IMG/VR virus record: IMGVR_UViG_3300033148_003082
Span: 1 to 60,193 of that record
Origin: a virus
Length of the DNA stretch: 60,193 bases
Reading direction: 5' to 3' (one strand)
The position numbers and the translations under genes are program-made. The notes beneath the pieces were generated by a model. That model was not told the origin of the DNA. It worked only from the letters and a program-made list of their open reading frames with translations, and did not search any database. Positions 27,647-35,083 of the stretch are shown one piece after another. How positions within the stretch are numbered: the first letter of the stretch is position 1; each line of letters opens with the position of its first letter.

Positions 27647-28624
27647 TTATGCAATACCTGAAAGATCGGCGTTTCTTTTTTTACTTTCTAGTAAAGAGAG
27701 CTGGTTATGTGTAGGATCAAAGTAAACCCAATAAGATTCGTTATCCGGTCCTAATTTTTGTTTCAGGATATTAACAAGCATTTGGCAATGACCTTCTACT
27801 TTAAGGCTGCCAAACTTCTCGCCATCTTTCCTGTATTTGCTAGGACGGACAAGAGAAATAACTTTATCAGAGGTCTGTTCTATATTGCTCGACCATTGAC
27901 CGTCTTGTAACATAGGGATAGGTTTTCTTCTTTCCTCAACTTCTCTTCTAGCTTGAGCGCCTACTACTACCGGACAAGCGATTTCCAAGGCCATGTTTTT
28001 TATTGCGTCTAAATTGTCACTTATCCCGATGGTTTTTGATTCTTTTCTGTCGTAGGGAATTCTTTGTAAATAATCAAGAAAAATAATATCTATTTTATTT
28101 TTTTCATTTCCCCAATCTTCAATTGAATGAAGGGCCTCTGTAATATCATTAATGCCAATTCGTCCATATCTTTTTCTTCTTTCAATAGAATGACCAATAA
28201 ACCATAAGGGAAGATTGATTCTTTCAATACTGGATCGAAGAACTTTTTTCCATTCTATATCAGATAATTCGCCACGGGACATTTGTGTAACGGATATTCC
28301 TTTTTCCGCAGCGACATGAAAAGCGTGAAGATCCTCGACATGTTGCTCCCATGTAGCAAAAACAACTATACGGTTAGTAATGTTATTATTTGCAAGCCAA
28401 TGCGCTCTAGCTCTTGCCCATCGCATCATAAAACTAGATTTTCCGCTTCCGGGGCGACCGATTATTGTCATTATTTCACCATCAAGCATTGGAATAAGGT
28501 CTTTGTCTATCAAGTCGAAATAAAGAGGAATTCCATCGTCTTTTTGATCTCGGCGTTTCCCAATATAAGTACTTCCAAGTGTTCCAATTTCATTTGGCGC
28601 AAATACAATGTCTTTAGGATCCAT
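27647..28624 (-). CDS. DnaB-like replicative helicase (RecA-fold ATPase)
   Basis: 325 residues, shorter than full DnaB because the N-terminal domain is missing. Walker A GRPGSGKSS at 56-64, Walker B DIIFLDYLQRIPYD near 170-185, then PVVVGAQARREVEER (sensor region) and a C-terminal arginine-finger region. It matches the helicase domain of phage DnaB/gp41 enzymes. The ribosome site AAAGGT lies inside a copy of the 24-bp element. Works with the primase downstream. Confidence 0.85.
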   Translation of the reverse strand: MDPKDIVFAPNEIGTLGSTYIGKRRDQKDDGIPLYFDLIDKDLIPMLDGEIMTIIGRPGSGKSSFMMRWARARAHWLANNNITNRIVVFATWEQHVEDLHAFHVAAEKGISVTQMSRGELSDIEWKKVLRSSIERINLPLWFIGHSIERRKRYGRIGINDITEALHSIEDWGNEKNKIDIIFLDYLQRIPYDRKESKTIGISDNLDAIKNMALEIACPVVVGAQARREVEERRKPIPMLQDGQWSSNIEQTSDKVISLVRPSKYRKDGEKFGSLKVEGHCQMLVNILKQKLGPDNESYWVYFDPTHNQLSLLESKKRNADLSGIA

Positions 28625-28629
28625 ATACT

Positions 28630-28653
28630 ACCTTTGTAGTGTCAATGATTGCC
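28630..28653 (+). repeat. Interspersed 24-bp element, copy 3 of 5
   Basis: Core TTGTAGTGTCAATGATTGCC. It lies between the helicase start (28624) and the previous stop (28656), and its left end provides the helicase ribosome site on the minus strand. Confidence 0.75.
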
Positions 28654-28655
28654 AC

Positions 28656-28931
28656 TTAGCTTAAATTGATTTGAAGGCCGGTAAAGCCCATACTCTCCAT
28701 TCTGTTTATCGTTTTTGTTGCTGTTTCACTTAGTTGATTTAACTCAATGGGCACGTAAAGATTGCACTCATCAATAACGTCTTTTATTCTTTTACTAATC
28801 TGTATTTTGCTTTCTCCTAACTCAGACATTTTCATCTTACGTATTTTGTCACCCTTTTCGTATCTGCGAATATCGTCCAAATACATTTTTATCAAGGAAA
28901 GAAAAACATTAATAGTTAGATGCCTGGTCAT
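28656..28931 (-). CDS. Hypothetical helical protein upstream of the helicase
   Basis: 91 residues from the ATG at 28931; a TTG at 28955 is an alternative. Charged and helical (KMYLDDIRRYEKGDKIRK). No family recognised. Conceivably a helicase loader by position, but the sequence does not show it. Confidence 0.5.
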   Translation of the reverse strand: MTRHLTINVFLSLIKMYLDDIRRYEKGDKIRKMKMSELGESKIQISKRIKDVIDECNLYVPIELNQLSETATKTINRMESMGFTGLQINLS

Positions 28932-28959
28932 GTTACACTTCTCTAATTTGCTCAATTGA

Positions 28960-29289
28960 CTACATCCACCTATTTATAGAATACAGCGTAACTATGTGAA
29001 AGCATTGATCCATAATTAAACGCAACCAGTCAGGTGGAGGATCATCGTTATTCGGGTTCCCTTGCCTAACAAAGTCAGGCCAGCGTTTTCCAAGCCCAAG
29101 CCCATCTATAAAAAGATGCACCATCATTCCAGTAAAACCCTGTAACATATTCCAGTTTGCTAAAAGGATAACTGGCGTAGTAGCCAAGCAAGCATGTATC
29201 ATAACGCCCCAGGGCTTTCTCTTTGCTCTTGCTAACCATCTGTTTTGTAACAAGAAATCGCCTATTAAATGTCCCACAAAGTAATCCAT
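28960..29289 (-). CDS. DUF3307-like membrane protein
   Basis: 109 residues. DYFVGHLIGDFLLQNRWLAR, HACLATTPVILLAN and MMVHLFIDGL carry the His/Asp pattern of DUF3307 proteins, which have several short membrane spans. GGAGG lies before the ATG. Function unknown. Confidence 0.65.
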   Translation of the reverse strand: MDYFVGHLIGDFLLQNRWLARAKRKPWGVMIHACLATTPVILLANWNMLQGFTGMMVHLFIDGLGLGKRWPDFVRQGNPNNDDPPPDWLRLIMDQCFHIVTLYSINRWM

Positions 29290-29341
29290 CGCTCCTCCTC
29301 AACCTTGATTTCATCATCCCTGAATATAACCTTTTTTACCT

Positions 29342-29551
29342 TTACTTCTTTTCTGTAAATGTTATTTTTCCTATTTTTTCACACAACTTCTCCCAGTCTT
29401 CATTCTCGCCATAATAAGTTCCTGTCTCTCCGTTTTTGTAAAGGATGTGTATTGTCGAGCCCGTAGATGACGCTATCCGTCTAATAGCATTTATGTCATC
29501 TGCGTTTATCAATACGTCAGTTCTGTGAAAAGACATCTCTATAAAATTCAT
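29342..29551 (-). CDS. Small hypothetical protein
   Basis: 69 residues (MNFIEMSFHRTDVLINADDI, GETGTYYGENEDWEKL). It has a beta-rich start resembling small phage proteins that present a flag of Asp/Asn turns. AAGGAG precedes the ATG. Function unknown. Confidence 0.6.
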   Translation of the reverse strand: MNFIEMSFHRTDVLINADDINAIRRIASSTGSTIHILYKNGETGTYYGENEDWEKLCEKIGKITFTEKK

Positions 29552-29563
29552 TTGACAATCTCC

Positions 29564-29783
29564 TTATAACAATTCCGTCTGCTTCACAGACTCTATTCTT
29601 CGTTTTGCAATCTCGTAGTAATGTTCGTCTAATTCTATCCCAATAAAATCTCTGCCCACTGCTTTGCATGCCATCAAGGTGGTTCCGCTACCAGCAAATG
29701 GATCTAAGACTACTCCCCCCTAACGAGGGGAGTATCCTTTGGATGGGTTTATGAATCAATTTTAGTCTGTAGTCTTTTTCCAC
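29564..29783 (-). pseudogene. Remnant of a DNA methyltransferase (C-terminal S-adenosylmethionine-binding part, frameshifted)
   Basis: From a GTG at 29783 (after AAGGA) the frame reads MEKDYRLKLIHKPIQRILPS, then breaks in a G6 run. One G fewer would join it to GGVVLDPFAGSGTTLMACKA and DFIGIELDEHYYEIAKRRI, ending at 29564. This is the last quarter of an N4/N6-type methyltransferase, with the catalytic SPPY/DPPY part missing. Either a decayed gene or a one-base sequence error in a homopolymer of an already truncated gene. Confidence 0.65.
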
Positions 29784-29795
29784 TATGGTATCCTT

Positions 29796-30815
29796 TCATT
29801 TTTCATACCTCCGTCCCATTTTTAATAAATTCTCAAGTGTCTTTTTGTCTAGCGATTTTTCAACAATCAAGTCGTCTATTTTTCCTGGAAGTTGAATTAT
29901 TCTTACTCTTTCTAATCCTAGCATTGTTGAAACTTTTCCCGCGGGAGAGCCGTTGCCGTTTGCTCCAAAAGCGTCTGGATCTGGACAGAAGTAAATAGGA
30001 TCATATCCAGCAAGCATGTCTAATACCCCGGATTCTGGACACATGCTAGGAAGTCCTATCACCTGCATTTTTGGATCATCAAGGGTAACATAAGTTACCA
30101 TTGCTTTGATCTCTCCTTCTACCAAAAGCAAGGAATTCTTCTCGGTCATTTCTGGATCACAGATAAACGGTGCTTGTGGTGCGTTGTAATATTCTTGATG
30201 ATATTTTCTTTCGTTATCTGGAACTTTCAAGAGACGATGTTTTATGTTATTTGCTTTCCATCCAATACCAAATAAAGGAATAACAAGGGTGGGTGAAGTC
30301 CACCAATTGACCCATTTCTCTTCCTCTTTTTTCCAAAGCTTATATTCCGGGTCGTATCCTAATTTCCAAAAATCAATCCAAAACTCATCGTTTATTCCTC
30401 TGGAAAACCAAAGGCGCTTTGTGGTTTTATCAAGATTGGAATGATACTCAATCCATTTCCTTTGCTTTCTAACTTCGGCAAGAGCTACTTCCCTTTGCCT
30501 AATCTCTCCCTCAATTCTTTTTTCGTGTTCCCGAAGACTATAAGCAACTTCTTCTGGAGTAGGAGGATTGTAGTCTTCTTCTTTTTCCGGAAACCATTTA
30601 TAATCACATCTCCGGCACCAACCCAAGGGTCCCCCAGTTGCGTCTGATACCGGCCACATACAAAACCTATCCGGCAGCTCATTGTTTGAATGAATTGATC
30701 CACCGCAGCGGGGACAGGAACTTGAATATTCTTTTCCTCCGACTTTTTGCTGCACATAGTTTATTCTGTTTCTAAGGGGTGCAAATTCTTGTGGCAGGGT
30801 TGTTGTTTTATTCAT
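29796..30815 (-). CDS. DNA primase (zinc-binding plus TOPRIM)
   Basis: 339 residues. Zinc ligands SCPRCGGS near 34 and GWCRRCDYKW near 67, then a charged helical linker and a TOPRIM block NSLLLVEGEIKAMVTYV near 240, with YFCPDPDAFGANGNG as the second acidic motif. The order matches phage DnaG-like primases that work with DnaB-like helicases. The ATG at 30815 overlaps the stop of the small membrane protein gene (ATGA). Confidence 0.8.
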   Translation of the reverse strand: MNKTTTLPQEFAPLRNRINYVQQKVGGKEYSSSCPRCGGSIHSNNELPDRFCMWPVSDATGGPLGWCRRCDYKWFPEKEEDYNPPTPEEVAYSLREHEKRIEGEIRQREVALAEVRKQRKWIEYHSNLDKTTKRLWFSRGINDEFWIDFWKLGYDPEYKLWKKEEEKWVNWWTSPTLVIPLFGIGWKANNIKHRLLKVPDNERKYHQEYYNAPQAPFICDPEMTEKNSLLLVEGEIKAMVTYVTLDDPKMQVIGLPSMCPESGVLDMLAGYDPIYFCPDPDAFGANGNGSPAGKVSTMLGLERVRIIQLPGKIDDLIVEKSLDKKTLENLLKMGRRYEK

Positions 30816-30988
30816 TGTATAAAGGATTCCACCTTCCAAATCCACAATTTAGCAATCATTATTAAAGCAGGAGCAATTCTCAAATATCTTTCAAAACTGA
30901 GACCGATATATTCTTCCCTAACTTTTAACACCCAAGTTGCCCTGATAATAAAAAACGCCCATAGAAGAAATGTAATTATATAAATCAT
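30812..30988 (-). CDS. Small membrane protein
   Basis: 58 residues. The ATG at 30988 follows GGAGGAG; the longer frame is not supported. Begins MIYIITFLLWAFFIIRATWV, one hydrophobic span, a charged middle and a second hydrophobic stretch (IAPALIMIAKLWIW). Coupled to the primase by an ATGA overlap. Confidence 0.6.
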   Translation of the reverse strand: MIYIITFLLWAFFIIRATWVLKVREEYIGLSFERYLRIAPALIMIAKLWIWKVESFIQ

Positions 30989-30989
30989 T

Positions 30990-31520
30990 TTACTCCTCCG
31001 CATTAAGAAGTATTGTTTCCAAAGATACTGGATAATATTTCCAGCAATCAATGCCTACATCAATCCTGTTTTTTTCTTTTTTCTCCAAGTTGCCATGAGA
31101 ATGTCCGTGTAAATGGATAGAGCCGTAATACTTTTTTCTCCAAGATTCTATTGGGTAATGACAAAGAACAAAAGTTCTTTTGTTATGCTTTATCTCGCTA
31201 AGCGCTGGTAAGAGTTCTGCAAAGTGTCCGGTATTACTTGGCGCTACAAATTCTTTGCCACCTTTTATCCACCTATAATCATGTCCACCTGGAACAATTT
31301 TAATTCTACCGTTCAATCGCATAATATAAAGCACAAATTGCTCAAATCCACCAAGGGAAAAATCACCAAGATGATATACAGTATCCTTTCTGCCAATTAC
31401 TGAATTCCAATTGTCAATTATGGACTGATCCATTTCCTCCACGGTAGAAAATGGACGAATACAATAATCAATAACATTTTTGTGTCCTAAGTGAGTGTCC
31501 GCGGTAAAATAAATAGCCAT
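30990..31520 (-). CDS. Metallophosphoesterase (small calcineurin-like)
   Basis: 176 residues. IYFTADTHLGHKNVI, VYHLGDFSLGG, IVPGGHDYRW, FVLCHYP and HLHGHSHGN carry the full metal-ligand series (DxH, GD, GxHD instead of GNHD, H, GHxH). It resembles phage phosphoesterases acting on nucleotides or small phosphate esters. Gly-Gly-His-Asp in place of Gly-Asn-His-Asp is a small variation. Confidence 0.88.
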   Translation of the reverse strand: MAIYFTADTHLGHKNVIDYCIRPFSTVEEMDQSIIDNWNSVIGRKDTVYHLGDFSLGGFEQFVLYIMRLNGRIKIVPGGHDYRWIKGGKEFVAPSNTGHFAELLPALSEIKHNKRTFVLCHYPIESWRKKYYGSIHLHGHSHGNLEKKEKNRIDVGIDCWKYYPVSLETILLNAEE

Positions 31521-31529
31521 AAAATATTC

Positions 31530-32210
31530 CTAAACGTCTAACATGCGGGTAGGATCGTTGTCTTCATCTTGCGTATTCATCATGTTGTATGCGCTTGTAA
31601 TACTAGAAGGTTGTGCTATGCCCTGAAAGTTTTCTTTAGCGTACTTGCACATCTTTTCAATATCGTTTGGTGTCAACTCCATGTTAACCCATACCCTGGC
31701 TTGTTTTATCCACTTGCCTTTGTTGTCTATCTTGATTTTGGGAAAATGTTTTTGGAACATCAATAGGTATAGTTGAACATCAGCAGGATAGTTAGCAAAA
31801 GCTTTGGGCTTTTTCTTTAACGAAAGTGATAGAAAATCTTCCCCTCCAGTATGTTTCTTTAAAGTACTTTCTTTTGTGTGTTCAATTTCTGGTATAGTTT
31901 TGGCTGTTTCTGGTTCAATTTCCGGTATAGTGTCGATTACCAGGGCATATTCAAATCCGTTTCTAATTTCGTATCTTCGCAGATATTTGTGTGCTACCGC
32001 CTGCTTTATTCCTTCCTGAACGGATGCTCTTGATAGTCCTGTTAGTCTCTCGAATTGTGTGTAACTTATTCTGTCTCTGCCTTTCTGCCAGCCGAATGTT
32101 TGCCTGCACGTAGCAAGGATTATCTTCAGCTCTGCCTTGCTCATGTTCTGGATTTGCTCGTCTAGCAGAACGTTTGGCACTTGTGTGTAGCTGGGTTTCT
32201 TATACGTCAT
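31530..32210 (-). CDS. Replication initiation protein (phage O-like, winged helix)
   Basis: 226 residues. The N-terminal 90 residues (YTQVPNVLLDEQIQNMSKAE, then ISYTQFERLTGLSRASVQEG) are the winged-helix of phage replication protein O and DnaD-like initiators. A Ser/Thr-rich linker precedes a C-terminal helical part with WIKQARVWVNMELTPNDI. It probably binds the origin and recruits helicase. The start overlaps the stop of a 49-codon leader as TAATG. Confidence 0.75.
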   Translation of the reverse strand: MTYKKPSYTQVPNVLLDEQIQNMSKAELKIILATCRQTFGWQKGRDRISYTQFERLTGLSRASVQEGIKQAVAHKYLRRYEIRNGFEYALVIDTIPEIEPETAKTIPEIEHTKESTLKKHTGGEDFLSLSLKKKPKAFANYPADVQLYLLMFQKHFPKIKIDNKGKWIKQARVWVNMELTPNDIEKMCKYAKENFQGIAQPSSITSAYNMMNTQDEDNDPTRMLDV

Positions 32211-32359
32211 TATATTTCCTTAAATAAATAAACCCCTCTTGCCTGCCGACCTGGGGCATGTCGGTCTACCAAATTGACCGCACCCCGGCCTAGGGGGTGA
32301 AACCAAATCGGCAGAAAAGAAGGGTCTATAAAATTCCTTTGATGATAAGTTACACGCAT
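32210..32359 (-). CDS. 49-residue leader peptide gene upstream of the replication initiator
   Basis: Open from ATG 32359 (AAGGGA upstream) to TAA 32210, which shares its last A with the initiator ATG (TAATG), giving translational coupling. Begins MRVTYHQRNFIDPSFLPIWF and ends APGRQARGVYLFKEI. The 3' half lies in a GC-rich, strongly folded stretch. It may be a regulatory leader rather than an enzyme. No family is claimed. Confidence 0.5.
   Translation of the reverse strand: MRVTYHQRNFIDPSFLPIWFHPLGRGAVNLVDRHAPGRQARGVYLFKEI
32243..32314 (-). promoter_or_regulatory. Candidate three-way-junction RNA in the initiator leader
   Basis: CTGCCGA (32243-32249) pairs with TCGGCAG (32308-32314) and encloses two adjacent hairpins: CGGTC/GACCG (32262-32280) and CACCCC/GGGGTG (32281-32299). 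A GGGG tract at 32252 could pair alternatively with the CCCC. This arrangement upstream of a start codon suggests an mRNA switch or an element controlling the initiator. Confidence 0.4.
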
Positions 32360-32410
32360 TTTGTGAAAATCCCTTAGGGTAGGCTATCCCCAATTATGTT
32401 CTTTAGTACT

Positions 32411-32438
32411 ATTATACAGAAATATTCAGTTTTGTCAA
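32411..32438 (-). promoter_or_regulatory. Strong sigma70-type promoter, leftward
   Basis: TTGACA (32438-32433), 16-base spacer, TATAAT (32416-32411). It drives the leader, the initiator and probably the primase and helicase genes. Confidence 0.7.
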
Positions 32439-32668
32439 CTGGTTCCAATTCTCAACCTCCATGGTTTTGAAAACGGCATACTTTTTTCCCCAGTAATCTT
32501 GCAATATCTTCGCCCAAACAGTTTCAATCCGGAGCATTTGGCTTTGATGCAATTTGGACAAAAGACTATTGCTTTGGCTATTTCTTTGTACCCTTTTACA
32601 TACGTTACAAAAAAGCTTCCTCCGCAGCAACGGCAGTAATTGTGAGATTGTCCTTCAGCTATTATCAT
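32435..32668 (-). CDS. Small zinc-ribbon protein
   Basis: 77 residues. CRCCGGSFF and FCPNCIKAKC are spaced as two pairs of zinc ligands. It starts on an ATGA overlap with the HNH gene stop. Another overlapping frame in this stretch was taken as a shadow. Confidence 0.6.
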   Translation of the reverse strand: MIIAEGQSHNYCRCCGGSFFVTYVKGYKEIAKAIVFCPNCIKAKCSGLKLFGRRYCKITGEKSMPFSKPWRLRIGTS

Positions 32669-33009
32669 TCAGTGTCATGTCCGAAATTAGGTTTTGTTTT
32701 TAAGGGGATTCGTTCTAGCCATTTAATCATACGGTCTTTACCGTATCGTTTGCAGTTTTTGCTAAAAGCCCAAAATCCATATGAAACAAACGCCTTGTAA
32801 TATTTTTTAGGTTTGTCACTATGGCAGGGACGGCATAGTAAAATCAAGTTTTCAGGATCGTCCAACCCTTTAAAATATTTTCGAGCCCAGGCTTTAGTTA
32901 TGCAAGCGTGATCGGCATCAAGGACAAGTGCAGGGCGATTACACAGTTCACACGCTCTTCCTCTTTCTTCTATTAATTTTGATTTTATGTTTTCTTTATA
33001 ATTAATAAT
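32665..33009 (-). CDS. HNH endonuclease, start codon not canonical
   Basis: About 115 residues. CELCNRPALVLDADHACIT then DDPENLILLCRPCHSDK is a clear HNH/zinc core (CxxC, DH, N, CxxCH). Upstream the frame has no ATG, GTG or TTG before a stop; the best start is ATT at 33009, preceded by AAAGGGA. The gene is adjacent to, and overlaps by a few bases, the GIY-YIG gene, so it may have lost its 5' end when that gene inserted. The domain call is firm, the start is not. Confidence 0.7.
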   Translation of the reverse strand: MINYKENIKSKLIEERGRACELCNRPALVLDADHACITKAWARKYFKGLDDPENLILLCRPCHSDKPKKYYKAFVSYGFWAFSKNCKRYGKDRMIKWLERIPLKTKPNFGHDTE

Positions 33010-34117
33010 CGGTTCCCTTTATTGGTCCCGCGACGCCTTTCCAACTTTTTCCTAAGACTATTAAACTTATGGTACTTCTTTCGATATTGTATTGTTTTGC
33101 AAGATCCGACTGTGTAATATTTTGCAATTTGTACTTGTTTCTTATTTCAAGAACTTCGTGGTTTTTCAATCTTTCGTTTTTTGTAATTGGACCACCTACA
33201 TGTTTCCATGCTTTTCCGTTTACTATTCTATTAATAACACTGCTATCAATGCCAAATTCTTTACCTAGGACTGTTTGCTTTTTGCCTAAAGCAAATTTGT
33301 TTCTTATTGAAATTACTTTTTCCTTAGACAATTTTGACGAATGAACTTTTCCGCCTTTACAAATAAAGGAATTGTTTACTATAGGACCTCCAGCTTCTTT
33401 CCAATATTTTCCTTGTAAAAGAAGGGAAACATATTGTTTTTTAATATTATATTTTTTAGATATTTCTTCTATTGACAAACGTTTATTATGGAATAATTCT
33501 CGAATTGTTTTTACTTGTCTTCTGGTGAGTTTCAATCCTTTTTCCCCCCTGCGATAATTCGCTTTATTTTTTGTTATAGGCCCTTTTACATGTTTCCATG
33601 TATCGTGTTTCACAACACACTTAATAGTAGAAGGATGCACATTGAATTCTATGGCAAGTTCCCGTTGGGTTATTTTACTGTTGGCATATTTTCTTCTTAT
33701 TTTTAACACGTCTTTTTCTGTAAGTTTTGAACACCAGCTACTTTCCCCTTCTAAGGCACTGCCAATTCTCCTTTTTGATTCTTCGGAATGGTGGTGGTCA
33801 AAAAAAGGATTCTCCTTTCCCGGCAAATTGCCACCACTGGCTTGTTTCTTTATGTTATATTGATATTTTTTTGAATCAAGATATTCTTGCTCTTTCTCAA
33901 ATCTTTCGCCAAGAGTAGACTGAGGCATTTCTAATATAACATCAAGGACAAAAACTTTTTCCCCGTATTTATTCCAAGCATTTTGCAAATATCGGTTGTC
34001 GTGGCGATTTCCATTAAGGCTATTTCTGTGTTGTTGCCATCTTCTTGGCATGTCGCAACTAGATCCTAGATATAAATGCCCATTTATTTTGTTCTTTATT
34101 TGATAAATTCCTTCCAT
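33002..34117 (-). CDS. GIY-YIG homing endonuclease with four tandem HTH repeats
   Basis: 371 residues. GIYQIKNKINGHLYLGSSCD and RRWQQHRNSLNG form the GIY-YIG nuclease (residues 1-95). A NUMOD3-like stretch follows (HHSEESKRRIGSALEG). Then four copies of an approximately 55-residue module, each with a helix-turn-helix and the ending W-K-x-(V/A)-x-G-P-I (HDTWKHVKGPI, GKYWKEAGGPI, GKAWKHVGGPI, GKSWKGVAGPI). Each module probably reads a few bases of the target. Confidence 0.88.
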   Translation of the reverse strand: MEGIYQIKNKINGHLYLGSSCDMPRRWQQHRNSLNGNRHDNRYLQNAWNKYGEKVFVLDVILEMPQSTLGERFEKEQEYLDSKKYQYNIKKQASGGNLPGKENPFFDHHHSEESKRRIGSALEGESSWCSKLTEKDVLKIRRKYANSKITQRELAIEFNVHPSTIKCVVKHDTWKHVKGPITKNKANYRRGEKGLKLTRRQVKTIRELFHNKRLSIEEISKKYNIKKQYVSLLLQGKYWKEAGGPIVNNSFICKGGKVHSSKLSKEKVISIRNKFALGKKQTVLGKEFGIDSSVINRIVNGKAWKHVGGPITKNERLKNHEVLEIRNKYKLQNITQSDLAKQYNIERSTISLIVLGKSWKGVAGPIKGTDY

Positions 34118-34164
34118 TTTGTTTTCTCGCTTTCTGCATTGACGGAACGATTATACCAATTTGT

Positions 34165-34359
34165 CTAGTAAGGAAAAGGCTTTTTCTTGTTTGGAATTTC
34201 TTTGAAAGTTATCTGGATGGTATCGGGATATTGCGGATTTTGACTTATTGCAATTTCCACAATTTCAAACACTCCGCCAAACGATCCGCATTTGTCTAGC
34301 ACCTTTAGGCTTATTTCTTTTTTTAAACTCAAAAGAACCAAAAGAATTTTTAGCAGCAT
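34165..34359 (-). CDS. Small hypothetical protein
   Basis: 64 residues. AAAAGGAG precedes the ATG. The N-terminus is hydrophobic (MLLKILLVLLSLKKEISLK), possibly a membrane anchor or signal. The rest is beta-rich. No family recognised. Confidence 0.5.
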   Translation of the reverse strand: MLLKILLVLLSLKKEISLKVLDKCGSFGGVFEIVEIAISQNPQYPDTIQITFKEIPNKKKPFPY

Positions 34360-34360
34360 T

Positions 34361-34642
34361 TTATTTCTCCTTTTGATAAGAAGCTAACCTTTTTCTAATT
34401 TTATCGCTGTAGACTTCTTGGTTGAGTTCAATCACTAAATCAGATATCCAAGATCCTTTTGGCGCGTTATGAGAAATGATCGCCAATGTAATCATGTCTG
34501 GATAATGCCTTTCAGCAGCCCATCCCTCAATTGTCTGCCGGGTTGGAGTTTCGCCCGGATAATATTTAAACATTTGGTCCAACATTTTGTCGTAAGTTAA
34601 TCCTAGTTCTTTTTTCCATCGCCTAATTATATTGCCGTACAT
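34361..34642 (-). CDS. HTH-domain DNA-binding protein (repressor-like)
   Basis: 93 residues. NIIRRWKKELGLTYDKMLDQ, then TRQTIEGWAAERHYPD, fits a small Cro/XRE-like helix-turn-helix with a short C-terminal tail. AAGGAGG precedes the ATG. It is the first gene read from the leftward member of a divergent promoter pair (34673-34749), the usual arrangement for a phage switch regulator. Confidence 0.6.
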   Translation of the reverse strand: MYGNIIRRWKKELGLTYDKMLDQMFKYYPGETPTRQTIEGWAAERHYPDMITLAIISHNAPKGSWISDLVIELNQEVYSDKIRKRLASYQKEK

Positions 34643-34672
34643 AACTAAACCTCCTTGATTTTGTCTGGCTAC

Positions 34673-34701
34673 ATTTTACATTAGGATGAATGCGCTGTCA
34701 A
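34673..34701 (-). promoter_or_regulatory. Leftward promoter of a divergent pair
   Basis: TTGACA (34701-34696), 17-base spacer, TAAAAT (34678-34673). It points to the HTH gene. Confidence 0.65.
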
Positions 34702-34720
34702 GTAATCTCTTGTAAAGTGC

Positions 34721-34749
34721 TTGACATGCTGTAATTTATCGTGTAAAAT
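34721..34749 (+). promoter_or_regulatory. Rightward promoter of a divergent pair
   Basis: TTGACA (34721-34726), 17-base spacer, TAAAAT (34744-34749). It is separated from the leftward -35 by 19 bases. Transcription would enter a region of about 330 bases without a convincing gene. Confidence 0.65.
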
Positions 34750-34756
34750 GATTGCA

Positions 34757-35040
34757 AGTATTTTCTCCTTCAAAAAGGGCTGGTCGGCAGGGGCTGGCCC
34801 TTGGGAGAGAGAAAACGAATAGCGAGCGGTATAGCAACTGCTAGGAACAAACCTGGATGTTCCGAAATATACTTGCGCTGTTATCCCAGGATATACAATG
34901 AGTATCCGGCTCTGCTAAGAGTTGCGCATAAATTGTGGGAAATGAAGATGGAGGAAAGCTTTTGCTTTCTGAAGCAAGATCCATCGGTTGCATCGGTGAA
35001 AATCCGGTCTCGCTAGATATAAAAAGGGGAGCACGGCCAA
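34757..35040 (+). ncRNA. Candidate structured non-coding RNA
   Basis: The stretch after a strong promoter has no supported gene (one 71-codon TTG frame lacks a ribosome site). Near the 5' end AAGGGC pairs with GCCCTT within an outer TCTCC/GGAGA stem. Further stems: GGATA/TATCC, CTCT-GCTA-AGAG and GAAAGC-TTTT-GCTTTC, and a direct repeat of CATCGGT. It ends near the 24-bp element. Could be a regulatory RNA or a long leader of the membrane protein gene at 35084. No known RNA family was recognised. Confidence 0.4.
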
Positions 35041-35047
35041 ACACATT

Positions 35048-35071
35048 ACGATTGTAGTGTCAACGATTGCC
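35048..35071 (+). repeat. Interspersed 24-bp element, copy 4 of 5
   Basis: Core ATTGTAGTGTCAACGATTGCC split by no gap; two CGATTG hexamers appear as direct repeats 9 bases apart. The ribosome site AAGGAG of the next gene begins 1 base after the element. Confidence 0.75.
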
Positions 35072-35083
35072 AAGGAGACTTAA

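Noticed and set aside
29075-29317. 80-codon frame overlapping the DUF3307 gene
   Set aside because: DUF3307 has the family pattern and a proper ribosome site; the other frame does not.
32412-32630. 72-codon frame overlapping the zinc-ribbon gene
   Set aside because: The zinc-ribbon frame has paired cysteines and an ATGA overlap with the HNH stop; this one has neither.
34801-35016. 71-codon TTG frame in the region after the divergent promoters
   Set aside because: No Shine-Dalgarno, uncommon start and unusual composition; the region looks more like structured RNA.
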